DNA of 64,000 nt from assembly GCA_051892195.1 (NCBI GenBank), contig JBJFFZ010000104.1, forward strand, positions 33,797-97,796. Direction: 5' to 3'. This DNA is from CAKQOE01 sp051892195. GTDB lineage: Bacteria > Bacillota > Clostridia > Peptostreptococcales > Anaerovoracaceae. Of the stretch, positions 1-7,592 are shown piece after piece (within the stretch, counting starts at the first letter, position 1; every line of letters begins with the position of its first letter). Below the pieces are notes generated by a model. The model was not told the DNA's origin and made no database searches. It was given only the letters and a program-made list of their open reading frames with translations. Position numbers and translations under genes: made by a program.

Positions 1-446
1 CAGTATTCTTCAGAAAAATTTCTGTTTTTCTGAAGAATCTGTTTTTCTCCTTCTGAATAATCCGCTGAAGTGTTCTTGGAGATAAACCCAAGAAGCGCCA
101 TAAACGGAATAATATAAAAGGAATCTCTCCGCATCTTTCCTTTTGCATCAACCCGGAACAGACAAAGACTGCTGCGAAGATCGGTCAGCATCTCTGCTTC
201 TTCCTGCGGAATCACCCGATCTCTTTTTTTATAGATGGCATCCATCAGTCTCTCAACACTGTAGTTGCCGATGGAAACCAGATAATCTACATCTCTTTTT
301 TCTGAGTTTTCCCATGGAAGAACGGGTTTTTCCGAAACCATTCTGCTGCAGTCAAAGCGAACCCCGTTATTTTTCAAGACAGGCCGAAAGGCCTGAAGCC
401 TCTCCCAGTGCCTTAGGATCCGGCTGATCTCCTGTTCAGTGTACAT
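1..446 (-). CDS. Unknown protein, N-terminal part only (runs off the left edge)
   Basis: An open frame begins at an ATG at 446 with a GGAG-like ribosome binding site just upstream and continues without a stop to the window edge, giving 148 residues. The start reads MYTEQEISRILRHW and has the codon use of its neighbours. Segments such as a Trp-rich first helix, a VLPWENS stretch and FRVDAKGKMRRDSF recall, weakly, the N-terminal regions of large AAA/superfamily 1 helicase-like proteins of Firmicutes, but no nucleotide-binding motif lies in the visible part. The function is therefore not assigned. It is co-directional with ridA, with only 52 bases between them. Confidence 0.6.
   Translation of the reverse strand, partial: MYTEQEISRILRHWERLQAFRPVLKNNGVRFDCSRMVSEKPVLPWENSEKRDVDYLVSIGNYSVERLMDAIYKKRDRVIPQEEAEMLTDLRSSLCLFRVDAKGKMRRDSFYIIPFMALLGFISKNTSADYSEGEKQILQKNRNFSEEY
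5..38. repeat. Perfect 14-bp inverted repeat inside the edge gene
   Basis: Positions 5-18 (ATTCTTCAGAAAAA) are the exact reverse complement of 25-38, with a 6-base loop. The element lies inside the open frame that leaves the window. It lacks a clear T-tract on the minus strand, so it does not look like a normal terminator. Confidence 0.6.
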
Positions 447-498
447 ATTAACTCCCAAATGATCCATAAATTAACCACGGACAGGTTGTTTCAGTGAA

Positions 499-870
499 TT
501 ATTTTACAGCAATGCATTCAATTTCAAGCTTGCATCCCTTTGGAATTGCCGCCACCTGAACACAGCTTCTTGCCGGAAACGGTTCCTGAAAATGTTCCGC
601 ATATACAGCATTCACTGCTGCAAAATCCTCGAGATCGGAAAGAAATACCGTTGTTTTGATTACATTTGACATAGACATATGGTTTTCTTTCAGAATATTG
701 CGGATGTTTGTAAGAGACTGGGCAGCCTGCTCCTCCACAGTTTCCGGAATCATTCCGGTCTTTGGATCCACCGGAATCTGACCTGATAAAAACATCATAT
801 CGCCATGAACAATTGCCTGGGAATAAGGTCCGATGGCCGCAGGGGCCTCTAATGTTGAAATCACTTTCAT
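499..870 (-). CDS. ridA: RidA family enamine/imine deaminase
   Basis: RidA hydrolyses reactive 2-aminoacrylate and 2-aminocrotonate released by PLP enzymes such as threonine/serine dehydratases, protecting PLP enzymes from damage. The 123-residue protein starts MKVISTLEAPAAIGPYSQA; the GPYSQA and FLSGQIPVDP motifs and the C-terminal ARSCVQVAAIPKG stretch with the conserved Arg are typical of the YjgF/YER057c/UK114 fold, and the length is normal. I chose the ATG at 870 because AGGAGG lies just upstream of it, although the frame stays open to 930. It lies directly downstream of threonine ammonia-lyase, which generates its substrates, so the two probably work together. Confidence 0.93.
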   Translation of the reverse strand: MKVISTLEAPAAIGPYSQAIVHGDMMFLSGQIPVDPKTGMIPETVEEQAAQSLTNIRNILKENHMSMSNVIKTTVFLSDLEDFAAVNAVYAEHFQEPFPARSCVQVAAIPKGCKLEIECIAVK

Positions 871-967
871 TGTCAATCCTCCTATGTCTGCACATCCATG
901 ATTCGCGGAACACAAATCAAAGGTCCCCATGCCGTCAGCAGACTGTTGCTTTATGTAAGAAATGGGA

Positions 968-2173
968 TTACACCCGCTCTGTTACAATCTTAAATCCTTC
1001 TTTTTTCAGTGCATTTTTGATATCTTCGATCTGACTGTGATCCCTGGTTTCCAGACCAAGCTTCAGGAAACAGCTGGAAATCGCCATATTGACATCGCTG
1101 CGGTCGTGATGAACTGCCACAACATTTCCTCCGCATGAGGCGATGATCTCCGAAACCTGCTGAAGCTGACCAGGCTTGTCCTCCAGTGCGATGGTCAGAT
1201 TGGATGACCTGCCTGTAGTAACCAGACCCCGGGTAATCACCCTGCTCAGAATATTTACATCGATATTTCCCCCGGAAACAAGACATACCACATTTTTGTC
1301 TTTGACCGGAAGCTTTCCGAACATGGCAGCAGCCACACTGACAGCTCCGGCACCCTCAGCCACAACCTTCTGCTTTTCCATAAGCGTCAGAATAGCAGTT
1401 GCGATTTCATCCTCTGTAACAGTCACAATATCGTCCACATACTGGCTTACCAGATCATAGGTCAGATCTCCCGGACGCTTCACAGCAATGCCGTCTGCAA
1501 AGGTGCTGGCGTTTTCCAGCGTAAGAATATGATCCTCCTTTATGCTGCGGAACATACTGGGAGCCCCTGCAGCCTGAACACCATAGACCTTTACGTCTGG
1601 ACGCAGCTTTTTCACTGCAAGAGCCACGCCGGAGATGAGACCGCCTCCTCCGATAGGTACAATGACAGCATCCAGATCATCGATCTGATCCAGAATCTCC
1701 AGTCCGATGGTTCCCTGACCGGCGATGACATCTTCGTCATCAAAAGGATGAATAAAGGTTGCACCGGTCTCCTGCTGAAGCTCAATAGCCTTCGCATAAG
1801 CGTCATCGTAGGCTCCCCGAACCAGGCGCACCTCCGCCCCGAGCTGCTTCGTAGCCTCTACCTTGCTGATGGGTGCGCCGTCCGGCATGCAGATTACAGA
1901 CCGGATTCCGTTTTCAGTTGCAGCCATTGCAACCCCCTGGGCATGATTTCCGGCACTGCATGCAAGAATTCCCTTTGATTTTTCTTCCTCTGTCAGCTGG
2001 CTGATCTTATAGTAGGCACCCCGAAGCTTAAAGCTTCCTGTAACCTGAAGGTTTTCTGTCTTCAGATAAATATTGCAGTCTGCCGGTATTTTCGATGCCT
2101 TGATCAGATCGGTTCTGCGGGCTACTCCCTTCAGAACGTAAGCAGCATGATATATTCTGTCCAATGTTAACAC
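968..2173 (-). CDS. ilvA: Threonine ammonia-lyase with C-terminal ACT domain
   Basis: This PLP enzyme converts L-threonine (and L-serine) to 2-oxobutyrate (pyruvate) and ammonia, the first step of isoleucine synthesis or threonine catabolism. The 401-residue length fits the medium form with one regulatory domain. Near the N-terminus ENLQVTGSFKLRGA carries the PLP-binding lysine; SAGNHAQGVA and the glycine loop IGGGGLISG follow; an ACT-like domain starts near NLTIALEDKPGQL. The start is a GTG at 2173, preceded by GGAGG at normal spacing; an in-frame ATG at 2200 lies upstream of that site and is less likely. Whether it is biosynthetic (IlvA) or catabolic (TdcB) cannot be told from sequence alone. 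RidA follows. Confidence 0.93.
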   Translation of the reverse strand: MLTLDRIYHAAYVLKGVARRTDLIKASKIPADCNIYLKTENLQVTGSFKLRGAYYKISQLTEEEKSKGILACSAGNHAQGVAMAATENGIRSVICMPDGAPISKVEATKQLGAEVRLVRGAYDDAYAKAIELQQETGATFIHPFDDEDVIAGQGTIGLEILDQIDDLDAVIVPIGGGGLISGVALAVKKLRPDVKVYGVQAAGAPSMFRSIKEDHILTLENASTFADGIAVKRPGDLTYDLVSQYVDDIVTVTEDEIATAILTLMEKQKVVAEGAGAVSVAAAMFGKLPVKDKNVVCLVSGGNIDVNILSRVITRGLVTTGRSSNLTIALEDKPGQLQQVSEIIASCGGNVVAVHHDRSDVNMAISSCFLKLGLETRDHSQIEDIKNALKKEGFKIVTERV

Positions 2174-2312
2174 TGTTATTTCCTCCTGCCCGGAATCCAA
2201 ACAGATCCCGTTATCCGTATCAAATATTTATACGACCATTTATTTTATCACAAAACATCTGCGCCATGCCACACAATTGAAGAAAAACACCTCACTGACA
2301 AAAAAAGATCAC

Positions 2313-2939
2313 TTATTTTTTTCCTATGACCTCCAGAGATACAGCGGACACTTCATATGCGGTCCGCAGCTGTGAAGCGCCGGATTCCAGCACCTTCCGA
2401 TAGACTCTGCTCTGGAATCTTCCCATAATCCGCAGATTGGTTCCCACCTGCAGCTCCGCGCAGAAACGGGCGTTCCGCCCCCAGGTGATGCAGGGAATAT
2501 AATCGGCCTTTCCGTGAATCCGGTTGGAAGCCACCATAATATCGCAGATCTCCCGCCCCAGAGGGGAAATCCGGTAATAAGGTGTTCTGCACACAAATCC
2601 GGACAGTGTCAGCTCATTCCGGTCTGTTCCGGAAATCCTCTCATCCCCGCAATCCACATGAAGCCTGCTGCAGAACACCAGAACCTTCAGATGATTTCGC
2701 CCTTCCCGGTATTCGTTATAGGTTCGGATCTGCCCTTCCACTGTGCACCGGTCCCCCGGTGAAGGGGCCTGCCGGAGCAGGCGTTCCGACACCATGATCA
2801 TCAGATGATCCGCATTTCCGCTGCGCCTTCTGACTGTGACAGAAAAAGAATAAAAATCCTCTCCGTAGATCCGGTGACTGTAACACAGAGGCTCTTTTAC
2901 TGTGCCTGTCAGAAGGATCCGGTTCTCATCGGCACCCAT
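2313..2939 (-). CDS. Tandem OB-fold, single-stranded DNA-binding-like protein
   Basis: The 208-residue protein seems to hold two SSB-like OB-fold units. The first begins NRILLTGTVKEPL with SFSVTVRR; the second begins NELTLSGFVCRTPYY with CDIMVASNR and ends in a GRFQSR-type strand. This pattern is that of SSB/PriB-like domains, but the acidic C-terminal tip of canonical SSB is absent (it ends EVIGKK), so it is unlikely to be the main replicative SSB. Its ATG overlaps the stop of the upstream deacetylase by one base (ATGA), implying translational coupling. Substrate and role are unknown. Confidence 0.7.
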   Translation of the reverse strand: MGADENRILLTGTVKEPLCYSHRIYGEDFYSFSVTVRRRSGNADHLMIMVSERLLRQAPSPGDRCTVEGQIRTYNEYREGRNHLKVLVFCSRLHVDCGDERISGTDRNELTLSGFVCRTPYYRISPLGREICDIMVASNRIHGKADYIPCITWGRNARFCAELQVGTNLRIMGRFQSRVYRKVLESGASQLRTAYEVSAVSLEVIGKK

Positions 2940-3694
2940 CAGAAGCCTCCTTCCTGTACCTGGCAGCCCTGTTCATTCACATGGGCATTTTCGTGATAGA
3001 TCATATCGTTGATCTTTACCACCTCATAACCGTTTTCCTTCAGATTATCCAGGATCAGAGGCAGATACTCCAGCACATGCTGGGCGTTGTTGTGAAACAG
3101 AATAATGGACCCGTTCTTCACATTCCGCGTTACCCGCTCCACGATCTGCTCCGTGCTGATGTCCTTCCAGTCCAGACTGTCGATGCTCCACTGAATGGTT
3201 TCGTACCCCAGCTGCTTCGCATTTGTAATCAGAGAATCGGAATAAGACCCGAAAGGCGGGCGGAACAGCACCGGCTGCTGACCGGTAAGCTTTTCAATGG
3301 TATCTCCGGTGGTGATCAGCTCCTGACAGATCTGTTCGTCTGAAAGATCTGCCATGTCCGGATGGGTTGCAGAATGATTCCCGATATCGTGTCCCCGCTC
3401 TGCGATTTTTACCACGTCCTCCGGGTATTTCTCCGCCCAGAAGTTCACAAGGAAAAATGTGGCCTTCACATCATAGGTATCCAGAATGTCAAGAATCCCC
3501 TCTGTAAATTCATTTCCCCAGGCTGCATCAAAGCTGATGGCAACCACCTTTTCCTCCGTATCCACACAGTAGATCGGAATCTGCCGTTCGCCGCCAAAGA
3601 CTACATTGGTAATCACCACAATTCCAGCCGCAATGCAGGCCAGAATAAGAAAGAACATCAGATGCAGGTTTTTTTTATCTTTTAACGCTCCCAT
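2939..3694 (-). CDS. Polysaccharide deacetylase, PdaB-like
   Basis: A NodB-type deacetylase of 251 residues with an N-terminal membrane anchor (LMFFLILACIAAGIVVITNVVF, about residues 12-33), so it acts outside the membrane. The catalytic domain shows VVAISFDAAWGNE, KATFFLVNFWAEKYP, the metal-site segment HDIGNHSATHPDM and RPPFGSYSDSL. The first motif is the FDAAWG variant typical of PdaB/YbaN-type proteins rather than the FDDGP of classical enzymes. In Bacillus PdaB is sporulation-linked; here that is inference. The gene leads a two-gene unit with the OB-fold protein, and a sigma-E-like promoter may lie about 80 bases upstream. Confidence 0.87.
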   Translation of the reverse strand: MGALKDKKNLHLMFFLILACIAAGIVVITNVVFGGERQIPIYCVDTEEKVVAISFDAAWGNEFTEGILDILDTYDVKATFFLVNFWAEKYPEDVVKIAERGHDIGNHSATHPDMADLSDEQICQELITTGDTIEKLTGQQPVLFRPPFGSYSDSLITNAKQLGYETIQWSIDSLDWKDISTEQIVERVTRNVKNGSIILFHNNAQHVLEYLPLILDNLKENGYEVVKINDMIYHENAHVNEQGCQVQEGGF

Positions 3695-3773
3695 ATCTCT
3701 TAATACTCCTTATGGATCTTTACAATAAATGATTTCCGGACTGCGACAGCTCCGCTGTCCGAAATCCTGTTTT

Positions 3774-3802
3774 ACCATATGAGAGAATCACCGGGGATAT
3801 GC
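3774..3802 (-). promoter_or_regulatory. Possible sporulation (sigma-E-like) promoter of the deacetylase
   Basis: On the minus strand GCATAT (3797-3802) and CATATGGT (3774-3781) are separated by 15 bases, resembling the sigma-E ATA / CATACA-T pattern. No good sigma-A promoter was seen here. Match by eye only. Confidence 0.3.
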
Positions 3803-3838
3803 AATGATTGCAAAAAGCCCTTGTACAAAAAACAAAGA

Positions 3839-3871
3839 CTCCCCGGAGCAGAAGCTTTACTGCCCGGGGAG
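3839..3871 (-). terminator. Rho-independent terminator after trhP
   Basis: CTCCCCGG (3839-3846) pairs with CCGGGGAG (3864-3871); a further GCAG/CTGC pair extends the stem. On the minus strand the stem is followed by TCTTTGTTTTTTG. It closes the minus-strand unit that ends with the U32 protein. Confidence 0.85.
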
Positions 3872-3900
3872 GGACCCAGTTCTATGATACTTTTTTGCAT

Positions 3901-5142
3901 TTATCTTTTTCTGCGGAGCATATACTTTTCTCCAGCAGGATGGTCCAGCTTCAGCTTCACCAGCTGCTGGGCGTGAGGTGCAACCTCCAGGGGCTCTCCG
4001 GAAACAGCGTCGTACATCTCCTCCACAATCTGAGTAGAGAAGCCTGCGCTGCCCGGTCCGAAGATCTCGATCTCCTGTCCCTTTTTAAAATTGTTGCGCT
4101 GCTCAACGACCGCGAAGCCCGTGGCTTCGTCATAGGAGCGGACAATTCCGATAAAATCGTAGTTGCGGATATAGGCGCTGGACTGGTAGTTCTGCGAAGT
4201 TTCGTCTGTTTTTCCGAGGAAAAAACCGGTGGTAAAATGACGATTGCTTACTTTTTCCAGTTCTTCCAGCCATTCCTTCTTAAACTGGTAGTGCTCAGGA
4301 TCTGCATAGTAGGCGTCGATGGCTTCCCGGTAGACACGAACCACAGTGGCCACATAAAAGATGGTCTTCATACGGCCCTCAATCTTTGCAGAGGAAATCC
4401 CGGACTCCACCATTTCCGGAATATACTGAATCATGCAGAGATCCTTGGAATTAAACACATAGGTGCCCCGTTCATCCTCCTCCACCGGGAAATATTCCCC
4501 TGGCCTCTGCTCTTCCATGAGAGCATAATTCCAGCGGCACGGATGAGCGCATGCGCCCTTGTTGGAATCTCTTCCGGTCATAAAATTGCTCAGAAGGCAG
4601 CGGCCGGAATAAGAGATGCACATGGCTCCGTGAACAAAGGCTTCGATTTCCATATCCTCCGGAATATTTCTGCGGAATTCCCGCAGCTCCTCAAAGGACA
4701 TTTCACGGGCTGCCACAATACGCCTGACCCCCTGCTGATACCAGAAGGCAGCCGTCATGTAGTTTGTGGTGTTCGCCTGGGTGCTGAGATGGATCTCCGC
4801 CTCCGGCAGAACCTGCTGAAACACTGCAAAGACTCCCGGATCCGACACAAGAAACGCATCGATGGGAAGATCCTTTATAGACGCTAAATAATCCGGAAGA
4901 AGACGGATGTCTTCGTTGTGGGCAAAGATATTGACGGTCATATAGGCCTTCGCTCCCCGTTCATGAGCATACGCAAGGCCCTCCTCCATCTGCTGATGGT
5001 TCAGATTTCCGGCTCCCGCCCGCAGTCCGAACATGGGACCGCCAAAATAAACAGCATCTGCCCCGTAGTCCACTGCAATCTTCAGTTTTTCCAGATCTCC
5101 GGCAGGTGCCAGAAGCTCCATTTTCTTTCTTTTTATATTCAT
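3901..5142 (-). CDS. trhP: Peptidase U32 family tRNA hydroxylation protein
   Basis: U32 proteins next to trmR are needed for prephenate-dependent hydroxylation of uridine 34 in tRNA, giving 5-hydroxyuridine. The 413-residue protein opens with MELLAPAGDLEKLKIA after a few basic residues, has YFGGPMFGLRAGAGN, and carries the U32 signature FVHGAMCISYSGRCLLSNF with the paired cysteines thought to bind an Fe-S cluster. Bacillus has two paralogues side by side (YrrN and YrrO); only one is present here. The gene lies 15 bases downstream of the trmR-like methyltransferase and ends at a strong terminator. Older annotations call such proteins collagenases; the tRNA role is inferred from family and context. 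Confidence 0.85.
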   Translation of the reverse strand: MNIKRKKMELLAPAGDLEKLKIAVDYGADAVYFGGPMFGLRAGAGNLNHQQMEEGLAYAHERGAKAYMTVNIFAHNEDIRLLPDYLASIKDLPIDAFLVSDPGVFAVFQQVLPEAEIHLSTQANTTNYMTAAFWYQQGVRRIVAAREMSFEELREFRRNIPEDMEIEAFVHGAMCISYSGRCLLSNFMTGRDSNKGACAHPCRWNYALMEEQRPGEYFPVEEDERGTYVFNSKDLCMIQYIPEMVESGISSAKIEGRMKTIFYVATVVRVYREAIDAYYADPEHYQFKKEWLEELEKVSNRHFTTGFFLGKTDETSQNYQSSAYIRNYDFIGIVRSYDEATGFAVVEQRNNFKKGQEIEIFGPGSAGFSTQIVEEMYDAVSGEPLEVAPHAQQLVKLKLDHPAGEKYMLRRKR

Positions 5143-5157
5143 TATGATCTTCCTGTT

Positions 5158-5811
5158 CTACAAAATATAGGATACGGAGATGCCGTCTCCTGCAGAGGAA
5201 ACAGAGGTGACTGCTTCTTCACAATGGGTGATATACTCTATAAAATCACGCATATGGCGCATATTTGTCCGGAATTTGTGCATAGGATCAAAATCATCCG
5301 ATGCTGTCTTTCCCCGCATAAGCACATTATCACAGATAATCACCGTACCCGGGTGGCAGTTCTTCTGAACCTCCCGCCAGAAATCCATGTAAAGGCTCTT
5401 GGCCGCATCAATGAAAATCATATCATACCTGTCTGTGAGATACTGGGATGTAATGAGCGCATCCCCGGCAATAACCTGAATCTGCTTTTCATAACCCAGC
5501 CGACGGATATTTTTCCGGGAGACCACATTCATCTCATCGTCCGCTTCCAGAGTGGTAATCTGAACCTCAGGACCGCAGATCTGAGCAAAGCACATGGAAG
5601 AATACCCTACAGCCGTTCCAAATTCCAGGATTTTTTTAGGCCGTATGATCTTCAGCATAACCTCTAAAAACCGTTCTGTATCCTTCAGAATAATCGGAAT
5701 ATGCTGCTCCTCCGCCTGTTTTCGGAGCTCCCCCAGCTCCGGAGTCAGAGGACGGTACAGAGAATCCAGATAATCGATGACCTGCCGACTGGTAATATTG
5801 TCATTTCTCAT
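5158..5811 (-). CDS. trmR: O-methyltransferase, probable tRNA 5-hydroxyuridine methyltransferase
   Basis: A SAM-dependent class I methyltransferase of the catechol-O-methyltransferase-like family, 217 residues. Visible motifs are the SAM loop ILEFGTAVGYSSMCFAQ, the acidic TTLEADDEM segment, DMIFIDAAKSLY and the metal-binding IICDNVLMRG. In Bacillus the corresponding gene yrrM (trmR) lies between mltG (yrrL) and the U32 genes and methylates ho5U34 of tRNA to mo5U. The order mltG-trmR-trhP is the same here, which supports the assignment over a small-molecule methyltransferase. Confidence 0.82.
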   Translation of the reverse strand: MRNDNITSRQVIDYLDSLYRPLTPELGELRKQAEEQHIPIILKDTERFLEVMLKIIRPKKILEFGTAVGYSSMCFAQICGPEVQITTLEADDEMNVVSRKNIRRLGYEKQIQVIAGDALITSQYLTDRYDMIFIDAAKSLYMDFWREVQKNCHPGTVIICDNVLMRGKTASDDFDPMHKFRTNMRHMRDFIEYITHCEEAVTSVSSAGDGISVSYIL

Positions 5812-5831
5812 ATAGTTCCTCGCCTGCTGTG

Positions 5832-6902
5832 CTATCCGGCAAGAGATGCCAGATACTCTTCTTTGTAGCTGCTGAAATCGTCACCGGTAGCGGCAAAATT
5901 ATGCTTTCCGCTTCCTGTCTCAGTCAGCACAAAATAAAGATAATCGGACTGGGCAGGGTTCAGAGCCGCACGGATGGAAGCCCGTCCCGGAGACGCAATC
6001 GGGCCTGCCGGAAGTCCTGCATTTTTATAGGTATTATACGGAGAATCCACCTCCAGATCGCTGTACAGGAGCCGTGCCTTCGGAGTTCCCAGTGCATACT
6101 GAACCGTAGAGCACATCTGAAGCTTCATTCCCCTGTCCAGACGGTTGTAGATCACGCTTGCCACAAGAGGACGTTCATCGTCCAGCTTTGCTTCCCGCTC
6201 GATGAGAGAAGCGATGGTTACCAGCTGGAATGTTGAATACTGCGAAGCGTCAGCGGACGCCTGTGCGGATTCCTCCTGGTACACCTCCTCAAAGCGGGAC
6301 AGCATCATCTGAATAATGCTGTGGGCGGATTCCTTTTCAAAAATGCTGTAAGTATCCGGAAATAAAAAGCCTTCATACCGCTGACTTCCGGAAACCATCT
6401 CATCATTATATGCAAAGTCAAAGGTTCCGTTTTCTGTCTCTGCAAGGAACTCTTCTGCAGTGCAGGCGCCGGATTCAGCCACCCGCTGTGCAATCTGCTT
6501 CAGCGTATACCCTTCGGGAATTGTGACGGAAATGGTCTTCTGCTTTCCCTCAACCAGAATATTCATGATCTCCTCCATGGACATGCAGGGAGAAAGATCA
6601 TAAACTCCGGCCTTGTACTTTCCGTCATTTCCTGCCATTTTTGATTTCAGCCGGAACTGATCTGCACTTTTAATCAGTCCCTCAGATTCCAGAATGCTTC
6701 CGATGGCTGATGTGGAACTTCCTGAAGGAATCTCCACTGCAATCTGTTCCTCCGATTCCGGATTCACGGGAGCACCCATTTTCTGAAGAAAAACGTAGCC
6801 TCCGGCTACAGCCGCCATCAGAAGGAGCAGGATGATTACCGCAATAATACCTGCTTTTCCTGAATTGTTTCTTTTTTCTGTTCCAACACCTGCTGCATAC
6901 AT
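5832..6902 (-). CDS. mltG: Endolytic peptidoglycan transglycosylase MltG
   Basis: MltG cleaves nascent glycan strands at the membrane and is proposed to set chain length or release strands during elongation. This 356-residue protein has a cytoplasmic N-terminus, one transmembrane helix at about residues 18-38 (AGIIAVIILLLLMAAVAGGY), a LysM-like part (VTIPEGYTLKQIAQRV) and the YceG domain. The segment ASLIEREAKLDDERPLVA holds the catalytic glutamate, and AGLPAGPIASPG near the C-terminus is conserved. The start has AGGAGGGG upstream. It heads the mltG-trmR-trhP group and lies downstream of efp. Confidence 0.93.
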   Translation of the reverse strand: MYAAGVGTEKRNNSGKAGIIAVIILLLLMAAVAGGYVFLQKMGAPVNPESEEQIAVEIPSGSSTSAIGSILESEGLIKSADQFRLKSKMAGNDGKYKAGVYDLSPCMSMEEIMNILVEGKQKTISVTIPEGYTLKQIAQRVAESGACTAEEFLAETENGTFDFAYNDEMVSGSQRYEGFLFPDTYSIFEKESAHSIIQMMLSRFEEVYQEESAQASADASQYSTFQLVTIASLIEREAKLDDERPLVASVIYNRLDRGMKLQMCSTVQYALGTPKARLLYSDLEVDSPYNTYKNAGLPAGPIASPGRASIRAALNPAQSDYLYFVLTETGSGKHNFAATGDDFSSYKEEYLASLAG

Positions 6903-6928
6903 TGTTTTTCCCCTCCTGAAATAGCAAA

Positions 6929-6947
6929 GGCGGGTATAATACCCGCC
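6929..6947 (-). terminator. Short hairpin after efp (weak terminator or attenuator)
   Basis: GGCGGGTA (6929-6936) pairs with TACCCGCC (6940-6947) with a 3-base loop. On the minus strand only TTT then GCTATTTC follows, so termination may be partial and mltG may be read through. Confidence 0.6.
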
Positions 6948-6962
6948 CTGAATCTGTTTATT

Positions 6963-7541
6963 TTACTTGTCACCCTTTGAACGGCCGAGATATTCTCCTG
7001 TTCTTGTATCGATCTTGATGATCTCACCTGCTTCCAGGAAGATAGGAACCTGAATTACTGCGCCTGTTTCAACAGTAGCAGCCTTTGTAACGTTTGTAGC
7101 AGTGTTGCCCTTAACGCCAGGCTCTGTTTCTGTAATCTCAAGGTCTACAAAGTTTGGCGGTTCTACGATGAACGGACTTCCCTGGAAGAACTTCATTGTA
7201 ACTTCGTCATTTTCTCTGATATACTTGATGGCATCCTCCACCTGGTCGAAAGACAGCGGAATCTGATCGTATGATTCCGGATCCATGAAGTAATAAAGCT
7301 CTCCGTCATTGTAGAGATACTGCATGGTCTTTGTTTCGATGATTGCTTCATCAAACTTGTCGTCCGGGTTGAAGGCTTCTTCGCGGGTTGCACCGGTAAT
7401 AACATTTCTATACTTTGTTCTTACAAATGCTGCGCCTTTCCCAGGCTTAACATGAAGGAAGTCAAGAACCACATGTGGTTCTCCGTTCATGATGAATGTT
7501 CTGCCCTTTCTGAAATCGCTTGCATATACTACTCCAGCCAT
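6963..7541 (-). CDS. efp: Translation elongation factor P
   Basis: EF-P enters the ribosomal E site and relieves stalling at polyproline stretches. The protein has 192 residues against a usual 185-188. The domain I tip loop reads HVKPGKGAAFV, so the tip lysine that is often modified is about K35. Domains II and III follow, with IPLSFDQVEDAIKYIRE and TATNVTKAATVETGA, and a KIDTRTGEYLGRS ending. An AGGA-containing ribosome binding site precedes the ATG. No modification enzyme for the lysine is encoded in the window. The M24 aminopeptidase lies just upstream, an arrangement common in Firmicutes. Confidence 0.97.
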   Translation of the reverse strand: MAGVVYASDFRKGRTFIMNGEPHVVLDFLHVKPGKGAAFVRTKYRNVITGATREEAFNPDDKFDEAIIETKTMQYLYNDGELYYFMDPESYDQIPLSFDQVEDAIKYIRENDEVTMKFFQGSPFIVEPPNFVDLEITETEPGVKGNTATNVTKAATVETGAVIQVPIFLEAGEIIKIDTRTGEYLGRSKGDK

Positions 7542-7592
7542 TTATAAATCCTCCGTAAAATAAATTTCTTTTTATCTTGGTCAGGTCACAAA

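Noticed and set aside
3808..4887. Plus-strand open frame of about 359 codons
   Set aside because: Overlaps the terminator and the U32 gene in antisense.
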